Source: Reyranella massiliensis 521 | GTDB lineage: Bacteria; Pseudomonadota; Alphaproteobacteria; Reyranellales; Reyranellaceae | Assembly (NCBI GenBank): GCA_945860205.1 | Contig: CAMARK010000029.1 | Coordinates: 1-47,999, forward strand | Reading direction: 5' to 3' | DNA: 47,999 bases | Shown: positions 7,986-16,981 of the stretch, in pieces | Numbering within the stretch: position 1 is the stretch's first letter | How the letters are laid out: each line of letters begins with the position of its first letter | The notes under the pieces: generated by a model | What the model was told of the DNA's origin: nothing | Seen by the model: the letters and a program-made list of their open reading frames with translations, nothing else | Database searches by the model: none | Program-made: the position numbers and the translations under genes

Positions 7986-10226
7986 TCAGGCGGTGCGAAA
8001 GCGCCCGCGACGGACCAATAGCAGAGCGAGCAGCGCCGTGGGAACCAGCACGGCAAGCCCCAGCATCTCCATCTCTGCATTGCTGAGCGGCATGATCCCG
8101 CCGCCCGGCGTGGCAAGGACCAGGCCGCCCACAATTAGCAGCACGCGGATCGGCCATTCCATGAAGCCAGCGCCGCGAAGGTCGCCGATGCCGGCCTGGT
8201 AGCCCTGGATGCCGCCGCAGATGAATACGATGCCGATCCCGGCCGTGACAGTCAGATAGATCGCTTCGAGCCAGGGGATGGGGTCGCCCGGCGCCGCGGC
8301 CTGCAGGACGAGTGCGGGATTGAGGACGAAGAAGAAGGGAATGAAGTAGATGATGCTGCCCACCCACATCGATTCCCAAGCCGTCTTCATCGCCGGCGCG
8401 CCGGCGATGCCGGCGGCGGCAAAGGAGGCGATGGCGACCGGCGGCGTGATCGACGACAGCATGCCCCAGTAGAAGATGAACATGTGGACGGCCATTTTGT
8501 TGAGGCCGAGCTTCTCGAGCGCCGGGCCGACCAGGATGGCGAGGAAGATGTAGCAGGCGGTGGTGGTGAGCCCGAGACCGAGGATCATGCTGGTGAAGGC
8601 GCACATCACCAGCAGCAGGAGTGCGTTGTTGCCGGCCAGATTCAAAAGATCATTGGCCAGCGAGGCGATGACGCCGGTCAGCGAGAAGGCGCCGATCAGC
8701 AGGCCGCAGCCAGCCAGGATGCCGATCAATTCGACGAACGTCCGGCCATTGACCTCGAGGAAGACCACATAACGGCCGAGGCCCCAGCGCTTCCTGCCCC
8801 ATATTTCGTTGAAGACCAGTAGCGCCAACATGCCGCCCAGCAGCGGCAGCAGGCAGGCGTTCAGCCAGGCGTCGAAGGCCTGCTCCGGCGCGGCCGCCAG
8901 CGCCTTGGGGTAGTTCTCGCCGATCAGGACGAACACGGTCGTGACAGCCGCGGCCGCGGCCAGATTGATGGTGTTGGCGATCCCCCATTTGCCCGGCTGC
9001 GTCCACTGGTTCATCACGAGAAGCAGCGCCGTGGCGTAGAAGGGCGCATGACTCTCGCGCTTGAAGTAAAGCAGCATGACGACGAGGAGGGCGACGACGA
9101 AAGCGTAGTACCAGCCATCTTTGATCGCATCCCATGCGCTCGGCAGCTCGGCCCTGTCCAATCCCTTCAGGTTGCGCCGCCCGGCGTAGGAATCGACCTG
9201 AAAGTAAAGCCCGATATAGAACAGCGCGGTCGGGATGGTCGCGGCCAACGCTACTTCGGCGTAGGTCGTGCCGATGAATTGGGCCATGACGAAGGCCGTG
9301 GCGCCGAGCAGCGGTGGCGACAGCACCGCCCCGGTCGAGGCGCAGGCTTCAATGGCGCCGGCATAGCTTGGCGTGAAGCCGGTGCGCTTCATGGTGGGGA
9401 TTGTCATGGTCCCGGCAGTCAGCACGTTACTGACGATGCTTCCCGACATCATGCCGAGCAGGCCCGAGGCCACGATGCAGACCTTGGCGGCACCACCGCG
9501 CAGTGTGCCGCAAAGCGCGAAGGCCAGATTGATGAAGAACTTGCCGGCACCGGTCACCATCAGCGCCGTGCCGAAAACCAGGAAGCCGATCACCGTATCG
9601 GCGAAGGCCTGGATGGGAATGCCGAGCAGGCTCTCGGTCGAGAGCATGTGGTAGGCGGTGGTCTGGTCGAGCGTCGACTGGTTGCCCCTGAGCGGTCCGA
9701 GCCAGGAAACGCCGGCGAACAGCGGATAGACTGTGAACGGGAAGACGCACAGCACCAGGCTCCAGCCGCCGGTGCGACGCAGCGCCTCCATCAGCACGCC
9801 CCACATGAACAAGCCGGTCCAGAGGATCGGCTGAGGTGGATCGCCGAACTCCCAGCCGAGTTCGGCGGCCTTGCGAATGTTGATCATCAGGTAGAACGAG
9901 GCGCCGACCGTGCCGATGAACAGCAGGATGTCGTACCAGGCGACCCGGTCGAGCGATGCCTTGGGGCTGCCGGGAAAGATCACGAACGTGAAGGGCAGCA
10001 TGCAGAGGATCAGGAGATAGAAATACTCGGTGTTGAGTGGCGTGAAGCCCACGAAGAAGCGCAGCGTGAACTGCTGGTTGATGCATAGGAAGATCGTGAC
10101 GGCGGTCAGTACGACGAGCAACCATCGCCAGACGCCCGTGAGGACGCGGACGCGCATGGTCTCGGCTTCGACCGGCGCCGTCTGATGCGGGTCGTCGAAG
10201 GTGACCCGCGCGGCCTCATTTGCCAT
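7986..10226 (-). CDS. fused TRAP transporter permease (TAXI-type, DctQM fusion)
   Basis: A 746-residue inner-membrane protein with about 17-18 hydrophobic segments. It is the fused small and large TRAP permease that partners with TAXI receptors. Recognisable DctM-like signatures are SGSIVSNVLTAGTMTIP and ACASTGAVLSPPLLGA in the first half of the transport core, and a second inverted half containing GLGLTTTACYIFLAIL and SSITPPVAIASFAAA. These permeases drive sodium- or proton-coupled uptake of organic acids. It starts 15 bases after the receptor gene. The extra N-terminal segments (residues 30-160) replace the separate DctQ subunit. Confidence 0.93.
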   Translation of the reverse strand: MANEAARVTFDDPHQTAPVEAETMRVRVLTGVWRWLLVVLTAVTIFLCINQQFTLRFFVGFTPLNTEYFYLLILCMLPFTFVIFPGSPKASLDRVAWYDILLFIGTVGASFYLMINIRKAAELGWEFGDPPQPILWTGLFMWGVLMEALRRTGGWSLVLCVFPFTVYPLFAGVSWLGPLRGNQSTLDQTTAYHMLSTESLLGIPIQAFADTVIGFLVFGTALMVTGAGKFFINLAFALCGTLRGGAAKVCIVASGLLGMMSGSIVSNVLTAGTMTIPTMKRTGFTPSYAGAIEACASTGAVLSPPLLGATAFVMAQFIGTTYAEVALAATIPTALFYIGLYFQVDSYAGRRNLKGLDRAELPSAWDAIKDGWYYAFVVALLVVMLLYFKRESHAPFYATALLLVMNQWTQPGKWGIANTINLAAAAAVTTVFVLIGENYPKALAAAPEQAFDAWLNACLLPLLGGMLALLVFNEIWGRKRWGLGRYVVFLEVNGRTFVELIGILAGCGLLIGAFSLTGVIASLANDLLNLAGNNALLLLVMCAFTSMILGLGLTTTACYIFLAILVGPALEKLGLNKMAVHMFIFYWGMLSSITPPVAIASFAAAGIAGAPAMKTAWESMWVGSIIYFIPFFFVLNPALVLQAAAPGDPIPWLEAIYLTVTAGIGIVFICGGIQGYQAGIGDLRGAGFMEWPIRVLLIVGGLVLATPGGGIMPLSNAEMEMLGLAVLVPTALLALLLVRRGRFRTA

Positions 10227-10241
10227 GACGGTGTCGACCGC

Positions 10242-11387
10242 CTACTCGAAGATGACGTCCATGCCGGCCTTCTGCAGCGCCGCGGCTCGCGCCTTCATCC
10301 AGCCCTCCGCGAATGCCTTGTCGTCGGCCGGTGCGTTGGCCGAATAGGCCTTCCAGGTGTCGATCATGACCTGCTGGCGCTTGACGAGGCCGTCATTGTG
10401 CTTCTGCGCCGCGTCGGTCCAGACGCCCTTCTCCTTGAAGGCCCGGATGGTGCCGTCGTGATAGGGCACGACCCAGGTCAGATTCTGCTGCGACAACGCC
10501 ATGCCTTCGGCGCCCGGAGCGCCACCCTTGTAGGCGTCGTAGGTATCGATCATCGCCTTGGTGATGGCGTAGATCGTGTCCGTCGGCCGGTCGGCGTAGG
10601 TCATGAAGATCGGATAGGCATAGCTCGCCAGGACGAGCGACGTCTGAGGCGACAACCCGCCGGCACCGCAGGTGACTTTCTGCGGGATAAAATAGGGTGC
10701 AATCTTGTGGACCCGTGCCCAGCCCTGCTTGTCCTCCGCCGGAAACGATGGCCAGACGACGCCGCGGGGCGAACTGTCGGCTTCCTTTGATTGGCCGGAG
10801 ATCGTCGAACTTAGAGCGACGTCGACCTCGTTGTTGACGAAGCCCTTCCACATGGCGTTGTTGGAAGAGAATTGGACCAGAGTGACGTCCTTGGCCGTCA
10901 GGCCGCCGAATGCGATCAGCGCCAGTACACCCTGCGTCAGGGCAGGCGATCCGACGACGACGCCGACCCGCTTGCCCTTGATGTCCTTGACCTCTTTAAC
11001 CCCTGTGTCCTTGGCGACAGCAAGGGTTATCCCGTTGCAGGCCGTTGCGGCCATGAGGAGGCGGCTGGGCTGCGGCCCCCAGCTCCTGGTGCCGAACTCG
11101 AAGACGCCTTCCTGTGCAAAGTAGACGCCGATGCCCATCTGAGAGATGACGGCGCGGTTCGCCTTGACAGGTGCCAGCCGGCCGGTGTCGTTGCCCGACG
11201 GCAGGACGCGCACGTCGACGCCCAGCACGTTTTTGAACTGCTGACCCATGGCCACGGCAATGTTGAAGCCCGAGGAGCCGGTGTCGTAGGCGGTCCAGGA
11301 CATTTCCTTTGGAAGCGCCTGGCCGAAGGCGGGGCCGCAGACAAGCAAAGCAGCGACAGCGCCCGCCATGACGGAGCGTTTGATCAT
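10242..11387 (-). CDS. TAXI-family TRAP solute-binding receptor
   Basis: A 381-residue periplasmic receptor. MIKRSVMAGAVAALLVCG is a signal peptide with cleavage near AFGQALP. The mature protein has the TAXI hallmarks: SGFNIAVAMGQQF, a glycine/serine ligand region, VGVVVGSPALTQGVLALI and a long helical C-terminus. The start at 11387 has a strong ribosome site (AGGAGGAT just upstream), whereas the 20 extra upstream residues look untranslated. It immediately precedes its fused permease, the classic TAXI-TRAP gene order. Ligand unknown; the neighbouring HMG-CoA-lyase-like and CoA-transferase genes point to a carboxylic acid. Confidence 0.9.
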   Translation of the reverse strand: MIKRSVMAGAVAALLVCGPAFGQALPKEMSWTAYDTGSSGFNIAVAMGQQFKNVLGVDVRVLPSGNDTGRLAPVKANRAVISQMGIGVYFAQEGVFEFGTRSWGPQPSRLLMAATACNGITLAVAKDTGVKEVKDIKGKRVGVVVGSPALTQGVLALIAFGGLTAKDVTLVQFSSNNAMWKGFVNNEVDVALSSTISGQSKEADSSPRGVVWPSFPAEDKQGWARVHKIAPYFIPQKVTCGAGGLSPQTSLVLASYAYPIFMTYADRPTDTIYAITKAMIDTYDAYKGGAPGAEGMALSQQNLTWVVPYHDGTIRAFKEKGVWTDAAQKHNDGLVKRQQVMIDTWKAYSANAPADDKAFAEGWMKARAAALQKAGMDVIFE

Positions 11388-11462
11388 TCTATCCTCCCTG
11401 TGCGTGGCACCTTGTTCCCGGCACTCGACGCCGGGACATGTTGCCAAGCCGGAAGGCCGGGT

Positions 11463-11810
11463 TCAATCGAAGAAGGTGTTGGGCTTGATAAAGAAAGCGA
11501 GCATCAGGCAGCCCTCGTCGGTCCAGGCATCGTGGCGGCTGCCTGGGCGGCGCCAGACGTAGTTGCCCGCCGTGCAGACGCCGGCGTGGTCGGAGAACGA
11601 TCCTTCGAGCACGAAGGTCTGCTCGATGGCGACGTGCTCATGCAACGGAAGGCGCGCTCCGGGTGCCCACCGCATCAGGGCCGTCGACATGCCCGTGGCC
11701 TTGTTCTCCATCAGGATCTTCCATTCGACGCCGGGAAAGCGCGCCGGCTGCCAGGGCACTTCGGCGACATCGACGTAGGTCGAGTCGGGAACCATCGTTT
11801 CGGCGTTCAT
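11463..11810 (-). CDS. cupin-domain protein
   Basis: A 115-residue single-domain cupin. Metal ligands of the two cupin motifs are in place: H57, H59 and E63 in PLHEHVAIEQ, then H93 in RPGSRHDAW. It resembles the ChrR-like/dihydroxyacetophenone-dioxygenase-type cupins. It could be a small dioxygenase, an isomerase, or a substrate-sensing protein; the sequence does not decide. The ATG at 11810 overlaps the stop of the lyase gene as ATGA, so the two are translationally coupled. The larger open frame starting at 12158 only shadows that gene. Confidence 0.84.
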   Translation of the reverse strand: MNAETMVPDSTYVDVAEVPWQPARFPGVEWKILMENKATGMSTALMRWAPGARLPLHEHVAIEQTFVLEGSFSDHAGVCTAGNYVWRRPGSRHDAWTDEGCLMLAFFIKPNTFFD

Positions 11811-12778
11811 GCGGCTGCCCTCTGTTTTGCGGCCCTCTCTTTTGCAACTCGTAGCGTGCCACCCCGCATGACATGGCCAGGCAGGGGGCGGCCGACGACA
11901 TCCTCGGCGATTTTCGCGACCTCGATCAGCCTGTCGACGTCGAGGCCGGTCTCGATGCCCATTTCCTCGCACATGTAGGCGAAGTCCTCGGTGCAGATGT
12001 TGCCGACCGCGCCGTCCGTCGCTGCGAACGGGCAGCCGCCGAGGCCCGCGATCGAGGCGTCGAACCTGGTGACGCCCAGCCTGAGGCCGGCATAGGCGGC
12101 GGCCATGCCGGTGCCGCGCGTATCGTGCAGGTGGAGTGAAATCTCGAGTTCCGGCCACTTGCTGCGGATGGCGCCGATCAGGCGTTCGACAGATTGCGGT
12201 GTCGCCCAGCCCATGGCGTCGGTGAGCTTGATGCCCTTGAGCGTGAAGCCTGCCAGTTCGGCCTCGTCGAGCGCCAGCCGAACGCGCTGCAGAATCAGTT
12301 CGGTGGAAAGCTCACCCTCATAGTTGCAGCCGAAGGCGCCGAGGATGATACCCCATTCGACGGGCATGCCGCGCTCCTTGAAGGTCTTGAGCGACATGCG
12401 CTGCTCGACCATGGCGTCCGGCACCGACTTGCCGATGTTCTTGCGCGAAAAAGTGTCCGATGCCGTGACCCGCACGCCGCCGTCGACATGAAGGGGGCCG
12501 CGCAGGGCCCTTTCGAGGCCCTGCTGGTTCAGCCACAGCGCGCTGTACTGGACACCGGGTTTCTGCCGGATGGCGGCCGCCACTTGCTCGGCGTCGGCCA
12601 TGGTCGGAACGCGCTTGGGGTTCACGTAGGAGACGCAGGCAATGCGTTTCAGGCCTGCGTCCGCCAGCGCCTCGATGAGGCGAACCTTGTCGGCGACCGG
12701 GATCGCCTTTTTCTCCGACTGGAACCCTTCGCGAGGGCCTTCCTCGTCGATCGACACTCGCTTGGGCAAGTCGGACAT
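11807..12778 (-). CDS. HMG-CoA lyase-like (HMGL/DRE-TIM) enzyme
   Basis: 323 residues, normal length. Family members cleave 3-hydroxy-3-methylglutaryl-CoA or related hydroxyacyl-CoAs to acetyl-CoA plus a ketoacid, in a TIM barrel with a divalent metal. Metal and catalytic features are seen: the N-terminal DEEGPREGFQ (residues 11-20), HxH in SLHLHDTRG, and the cysteine loop IAGLGGCPFA. The usual Arg-Asp pair of HMGCL (GPRDG) is Arg-Glu here, a change seen in a sister clade, so the true substrate may not be HMG-CoA; citramalyl-CoA-like substrates are possible. Stop overlaps the cupin start. Confidence 0.85.
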   Translation of the reverse strand: MSDLPKRVSIDEEGPREGFQSEKKAIPVADKVRLIEALADAGLKRIACVSYVNPKRVPTMADAEQVAAAIRQKPGVQYSALWLNQQGLERALRGPLHVDGGVRVTASDTFSRKNIGKSVPDAMVEQRMSLKTFKERGMPVEWGIILGAFGCNYEGELSTELILQRVRLALDEAELAGFTLKGIKLTDAMGWATPQSVERLIGAIRSKWPELEISLHLHDTRGTGMAAAYAGLRLGVTRFDASIAGLGGCPFAATDGAVGNICTEDFAYMCEEMGIETGLDVDRLIEVAKIAEDVVGRPLPGHVMRGGTLRVAKERAAKQRAAA

Positions 12779-12798
12779 GCAGGCTCTCCTTCGGCGCG

Positions 12799-14301
12799 TC
12801 AGCCTTCTTCCTGGAAGGCCTCCTTGCGCGCTTTCTTGATGCTCGGCAGGGCCATCAGGACCAGCAGCAAGGCCGTGGTGATGAGAAGGCCGAGGCTGAT
12901 CGGCCGCTGGAGGAAAACCATCGCATCGCCGCGCGACAGCAACATGGCGCGGCGGAAATACTCCTCCATCTGCGGGCCAAGCACGAGTCCCAGCAAGAAG
13001 GGCGCTCCCTCGCAGCCGAGGCGGGAGAAGATGTAACCCAGCACCCCGAAGCCGGCGACCTGTATCACATGAAAGGTACTATTCTGCAGGCTGTAGGCGC
13101 CGATACAGCAGAACAGCAGAATGGCAGGAGCCAGGAAGCGGTAAGGCACCGTCAGCAGCTTCACCCACATGCCGATCATCGGCAGGTTGATGACCACCAG
13201 CATGGCGTTGCCGATCCACATCGAGGCGATCATGCCCCAGAAGAGGTCGGGCTTCTTGGTCATGACCTCGGGGCCGGGCTGGATGCCCTGGATGATCATG
13301 GCGCCGACCATCAGCGCCATGACGGCGTTGGACGGAATGCCGAGTGTGAGCATGGGAATGAACGAGGTCTGGGCCGCGGCATTGTTCGCCGCTTCCGGCG
13401 CCGCCACACCCTCGACGGCGCCCTTGCCGAACTCGCCAGGGTTCTTGGAGAGCTTCTTCTCGAGCGTATAGGCCGAGAAGGCACCAAGCGTCGGGCCGCC
13501 GCCCGGCAGCACGCCGAGTGCTGCGCCGAGCATGGTGCCGCGCAGGATGGCGGGAATCGACCGCCTGGTTTCCTCGCGCGTTGGCCAAAGCGAGCCGACC
13601 TTGATCGTGCCGGTTCGCGTCAAATGTCGTTCGAGGTTGACCACGATCTCGGCGATGCCGAACAGACCCATGGCGATTGGCGCAAAGTCGATGCCGTCGC
13701 TGAGTTCCGGGATATCGAAAGTGAATCGCTGGGCGCCGGTATTGACGTCGGTACCCACCAGGCCGAACAGCAAGCCGAGGAAGACCATGGCGATGGCCTT
13801 CAAGACCGAGCCGCTAGCCAGTACCACCGCGGCGACAAGGCCCAGGGCCATCAGAGCGCAGTAGTCAGCGGGGCCGAACTTCTGCGCCATGCGCGTTAGC
13901 GGTTCAGCGAACAAGACGATGATGATGGTGCCGACCGTGCCGGCGAAGAAAGAGCCGACCGCCGAGATCGAAAGCGCTGCACCGGCGCGGCCCCGGCGCG
14001 CCATCTGATAGCCGTCGAGGCAGGTCACCACCGACGCTGCTTCACCCGGCAGATTGACCAGGATCGAGGTCGTCGAACCGCCGTAGGAGGCACCGTAGTA
14101 GATGCCCGCCAGCATGATCAGGGATGCGACCGGCGGCAGGTGGAAGGTGATCGGCAGCAGCATGGCGATGGTCGCCACGGGACCGATACCGGGAAGAACG
14201 CCGATCAGCGTACCGAGCATGCAGCCCAGAAGGGCGTACATGAGGTTCTGGAAGCTGAAGGCGACGCTGAAGCCCAGGGCCAGGTTGTCTAGGATTTCCA
14301 T
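12799..14301 (-). CDS. tctA: tripartite tricarboxylate transporter, large permease TctA
   Basis: A 500-residue inner-membrane protein with about 11-12 hydrophobic segments. Family signatures include GTLIGVLPGIGPVATIAML near the N-terminus, YYGASYGGSTTSILVNLPGE and LPGGGPTLGAFSAYTLEKKL, then FIPMLTLGIPSNAVMALMVGA. It carries citrate-like tri- or dicarboxylates together with TctB and a periplasmic TctC. It begins 1 base after the tctB stop, consistent with coupling. No tctC lies in this run; the only Bug/TctC protein in the window is at 20731, in another operon. Confidence 0.93.
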   Translation of the reverse strand: MEILDNLALGFSVAFSFQNLMYALLGCMLGTLIGVLPGIGPVATIAMLLPITFHLPPVASLIMLAGIYYGASYGGSTTSILVNLPGEAASVVTCLDGYQMARRGRAGAALSISAVGSFFAGTVGTIIIVLFAEPLTRMAQKFGPADYCALMALGLVAAVVLASGSVLKAIAMVFLGLLFGLVGTDVNTGAQRFTFDIPELSDGIDFAPIAMGLFGIAEIVVNLERHLTRTGTIKVGSLWPTREETRRSIPAILRGTMLGAALGVLPGGGPTLGAFSAYTLEKKLSKNPGEFGKGAVEGVAAPEAANNAAAQTSFIPMLTLGIPSNAVMALMVGAMIIQGIQPGPEVMTKKPDLFWGMIASMWIGNAMLVVINLPMIGMWVKLLTVPYRFLAPAILLFCCIGAYSLQNSTFHVIQVAGFGVLGYIFSRLGCEGAPFLLGLVLGPQMEEYFRRAMLLSRGDAMVFLQRPISLGLLITTALLLVLMALPSIKKARKEAFQEEG

Positions 14302-14302
14302 C

Positions 14303-14752
14303 TCACCACACTCCGCGCAAGATGGTGATATTCATTCCGAGGCCCACCTTGAACACGAGGGTACATACGACCGCCAGAACGACCATGTTGGCGAGCACTT
14401 CCTTCAAATTGAATTCCTCACCGGCCAGCGAGGCGATCAGGATCAGTACGACCAGGGCAGGCAGCAGCCCGGCGCGCTCGAACAGTAACGCGAAGCAGAT
14501 GATGCCGATGGTCACCAGGGTGATCGGCTTCCATTTCGGCTTTTCGGCAGGTTCGGCGTTGGTCACCAGGGCGACCAGGCAGATCACCACGCCCAGCCCC
14601 ATCATGATCAGCGCCAGCATGCGCGGCACATAGCCCGGTCCCATGCGAACCGTCGTGCCGAGTGCCAGCTTTTGGCCGAAATAAAGCGCTATCAGGCCGA
14701 AGCCAATGAACATCAGCCCGGACAAAAAGTCCTTGCTTAGGAATCGATTCAA
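14303..14752 (-). CDS. tctB: tripartite tricarboxylate transporter, small permease TctB
   Basis: A membrane protein of about 149 residues with four hydrophobic segments (FLSGLMFIGFGLIALYFG, MLALIMMGLGVVICLVAL, TLVTIGIICFALLF with LPALVVLILIASL, VLANMVVLAVVCTLVF), the TctB pattern. I place the start at TTG 14752: GGGGAGG lies 5 bases upstream and TctB proteins normally begin right at LNRF-LSKDFLSG. An in-frame ATG at 14800 would add 16 basic, non-family residues and has no good ribosome site. It is the first gene of the long minus-strand run. Confidence 0.85.
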   Translation of the reverse strand: MNRFLSKDFLSGLMFIGFGLIALYFGQKLALGTTVRMGPGYVPRMLALIMMGLGVVICLVALVTNAEPAEKPKWKPITLVTIGIICFALLFERAGLLPALVVLILIASLAGEEFNLKEVLANMVVLAVVCTLVFKVGLGMNITILRGVW

Positions 14753-15254
14753 CGATGCCTCCCCAGAAACGCGTCGTCTTCCATGTATCTTTGGGCCCAA
14801 GCCCCTGGGCCAGTACTAAGGACTAGATAAACACGAATTCACCGCTTTGCCCAAGCCCCAAGTTCAGGAAGCCGTAAGCTGACGGAATATAACGGTGGCG
14901 AAACAGAAGGACGAACAAGCGGCTCCGCGGGGGCTGGAAGCGTGAAGTCGACCGGCACACCGCGACAGCCGCGACAAAGAGCGCGGCAGGCGACCGCCGC
15001 CATGCAGAATGATAGACAGGCCCGGCATTGATCGCGATTTTGACAGGGGCGGGAAAGGGCAGATCGATGTGCCCAAAGTTCCATCACGAGGTGCTCGTGG
15101 ATCGGGCGGATGTCCCCGGCGCAGACCGGAGCGGCTCCCAACTCCCCCGCTGGTCGATATTGCGTGCGCGGTGGCGGGCGAGCAAACTCCCGGCAAATGA
15201 ACGACCGTTCAGGGGCAGTGTTTGGCACGTCAAGGCGCAGATTACATCGGCACG
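14753..15254. other. gene-free divergent intergenic region (tctB / phosphotransferase)
   Basis: About 500 bases between divergent genes, so promoters for both directions should be here. A GGCCCA/TGGGCC hairpin lies at 14794-14811, in what would be the tctB leader. A TetR-type palindrome lies at 15198-15211. No family-like reading frame is present; the open frames on the minus strand (14839-15228) have unnatural arginine/cysteine/proline-rich translations. No confident -35/-10 pair stands out. Confidence 0.5.
15198..15211. promoter_or_regulatory. candidate TetR-family operator
   Basis: Inverted repeat TGAACG-AC-CGTTCA, a perfect 6-base half site on each side of a 2-base spacer. It lies 43 bases before the chosen start of the phosphotransferase gene, which overlaps a TetR regulator gene. 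TetR proteins usually bind short palindromes of this kind next to their own operon, so autoregulation is a reasonable inference. Confidence 0.45.
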
Positions 15255-16301
15255 ATGGAGGTGCAGGAGAAGCATCGTTTCGACGAGAAATCGCTGGGCC
15301 GGTTCATGGCAGCCCATGTCGATGGCTTCGTTCAGCCGGTGCGGGCGGAGCAGTTCCGCGGGGGCCAATCCAACCCGACTTACCGACTGACGGACGGTGC
15401 CGGCCGGCATTATGTGCTGCGCCGCAAGCCGCCGGGGAAGCTTCTGCCCTCGGCTCACGCCGTCGACCGTGAATTCCGGGTGATTTCCGCTCTCAACAAG
15501 ACCGACGTTCCGACGCCCCGGGCTTATGCCTTGTCCGAGGACGAAAGCGTGGTCGGCACGCCTTTCTACATCATGGAGTATTGCGACGGTCGCGTGCTGT
15601 GGGACCCGCTTCTGCCGGATGTGCCGAAGGAAGGACGCCTGGCCATCTATCGCGCCAAGTTCGAGACGCTGGCCCGGCTCCACGCCGTCGACTATGTCGC
15701 TTTGGGCCTTGCGGATTTCGGCCGTCCCGGCAGCTATGTTGCCCGCCAGCTCTCGCGCTGGGGCAAGCAGTACAAGGCCTCGGAGACCGAAGCGATCGAG
15801 GCGATGGACAGACTGCTGGAATGGTTGCCGGCGCATCTGCCGTCCAACGACGAGACGGTGCTGGTCCATGGCGACTATCGGCTGGACAACATGATCTTTC
15901 ATGCCAGCGAGCCGCGTGTGCTGGGCATCATCGACTGGGAGATCTCGACGCTGGGCGATCCGCTCGCCGAACTCGCCTATCTCTGCATGTTGTGGCGGAC
16001 GCCCAAGGACTGGGGCGGCCTGGGTGGTCAGGATCTCGAGGCACTCGGGCTGCCGACCGAGCGCGAGATGGTCTCCTACTACTGCGGTCTGTCGAAGCGG
16101 GCGGTGCCCGACGCGGCGCTGTGGGATTTCTACATGGCCTACAATCTGTTTCGCGTTTCGTGCATACGCCAGGGTGTCTATGCCCGGGCGCTCGACGGTA
16201 CGGCATCGAACGTGCGTGCGGCAGATTCCGGAAAGCTGGTGCGGCCGGCCGCTGAACTCGGCTGGAAGATTGTCGAAAGCATCGGCGGAGGAACGAGATG
16301 A
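15255..16301 (+). CDS. APH-fold phosphotransferase (ACAD10/11-like)
   Basis: 348 residues of the aminoglycoside-phosphotransferase/choline-kinase fold. The Brenner motif HGDYRLDN is at 205-212, the DFG-equivalent IIDWEISTLGDP begins near 225, and the N-lobe has the ATP-site strand YVLRRKPPG. Proteins of this type next to acyl-CoA genes resemble the kinase domain of ACAD10/11, which phosphorylates 4-hydroxyacyl-CoAs so that they can enter beta-oxidation; that role is inferred from family. The ATG at 15255 has a poor ribosome site; an in-frame TTG at 15222 is an alternative start. Its stop overlaps the TetR start (ATGA). Confidence 0.85.
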   Translation: MEVQEKHRFDEKSLGRFMAAHVDGFVQPVRAEQFRGGQSNPTYRLTDGAGRHYVLRRKPPGKLLPSAHAVDREFRVISALNKTDVPTPRAYALSEDESVVGTPFYIMEYCDGRVLWDPLLPDVPKEGRLAIYRAKFETLARLHAVDYVALGLADFGRPGSYVARQLSRWGKQYKASETEAIEAMDRLLEWLPAHLPSNDETVLVHGDYRLDNMIFHASEPRVLGIIDWEISTLGDPLAELAYLCMLWRTPKDWGGLGGQDLEALGLPTEREMVSYYCGLSKRAVPDAALWDFYMAYNLFRVSCIRQGVYARALDGTASNVRAADSGKLVRPAAELGWKIVESIGGGTR

Positions 16302-16951
16302 CCAAGCGCAAGCCGGTGCGACCGGCCGTCGTGGTGCCCGTCGCCACTGAGCGCGAGCAGCGGCCGCCGATCGAGGCAATCCGTGCCGCGGCGTTCCAGC
16401 AGTTCGCCGAGCGAGGCTACCCGGTGGTGACGGTGCGCGACATCATGAAGGCCTGCGGGCTGACGCAGGGCGCGCTCTACAATCACTTCAAGTCGAAGGA
16501 CGAGCTGCTGCACGACATCATCGCCTCGACCCAGGGCGAACTCGAGCGGATATGCCAGCAGGCGGTGACCGCGGCGGGAGACGATCCGCGGGCCAAGCTG
16601 GCGGCGTTCGTGCGCGTCTATGTCATGCGGCACTGCCGGCTGAGGGTGGAAGCCCTGGTTGCCAACCGCGAGATCGGCTGGCTCGATGCGGCGCACGTCG
16701 CCGACATACGCCGCAGCCGTCGTGCCATCCGCGACGTCGTCGTCGGCATCCTGAGGCAAGGGGTCGAGAGCGGCCTGTTCGATCCGCCTTTGACCGGCGG
16801 CCGCCAGGATCTCAAGGCCATCGCCATGGCCTTGCTCGATCAGTGGACCCACGTCTCGATGTGGTACGGCCCCGGCGGGGAGATCACGGAAGAGGAGATG
16901 GCCCAGCTCTACGCCGACATGGCGCTGCGCGCGGTCGGCGCCCGGCCTTAA
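16298..16951 (+). CDS. TetR-family transcriptional regulator
   Basis: 217 residues. After about 20 basic residues the N-terminal helix-turn-helix is clear: AAFQQFAERGYPVVTVRDI, ACGLTQGALYNHFKSKDELL (residues 28-75). The C-terminal ligand/dimer domain is helical and variable. TetR proteins usually repress and are released by a small ligand, often an acyl-CoA in this kind of neighbourhood. The start overlaps the phosphotransferase stop (ATGA), so both are one unit; the palindrome at 15198 is the likely target. Confidence 0.92.
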   Translation: MTKRKPVRPAVVVPVATEREQRPPIEAIRAAAFQQFAERGYPVVTVRDIMKACGLTQGALYNHFKSKDELLHDIIASTQGELERICQQAVTAAGDDPRAKLAAFVRVYVMRHCRLRVEALVANREIGWLDAAHVADIRRSRRAIRDVVVGILRQGVESGLFDPPLTGGRQDLKAIAMALLDQWTHVSMWYGPGGEITEEEMAQLYADMALRAVGARP

Positions 16952-16981
16952 TTAAGCCCAAGAGTATTGGAGTATCCGGGC

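Noticed and set aside
14839-15228. Minus-strand open frame of 129 residues upstream of tctB
   Set aside because: Its product is rich in arginine, proline and cysteine without a family pattern; it is a GC-rich chance frame over a divergent promoter region.
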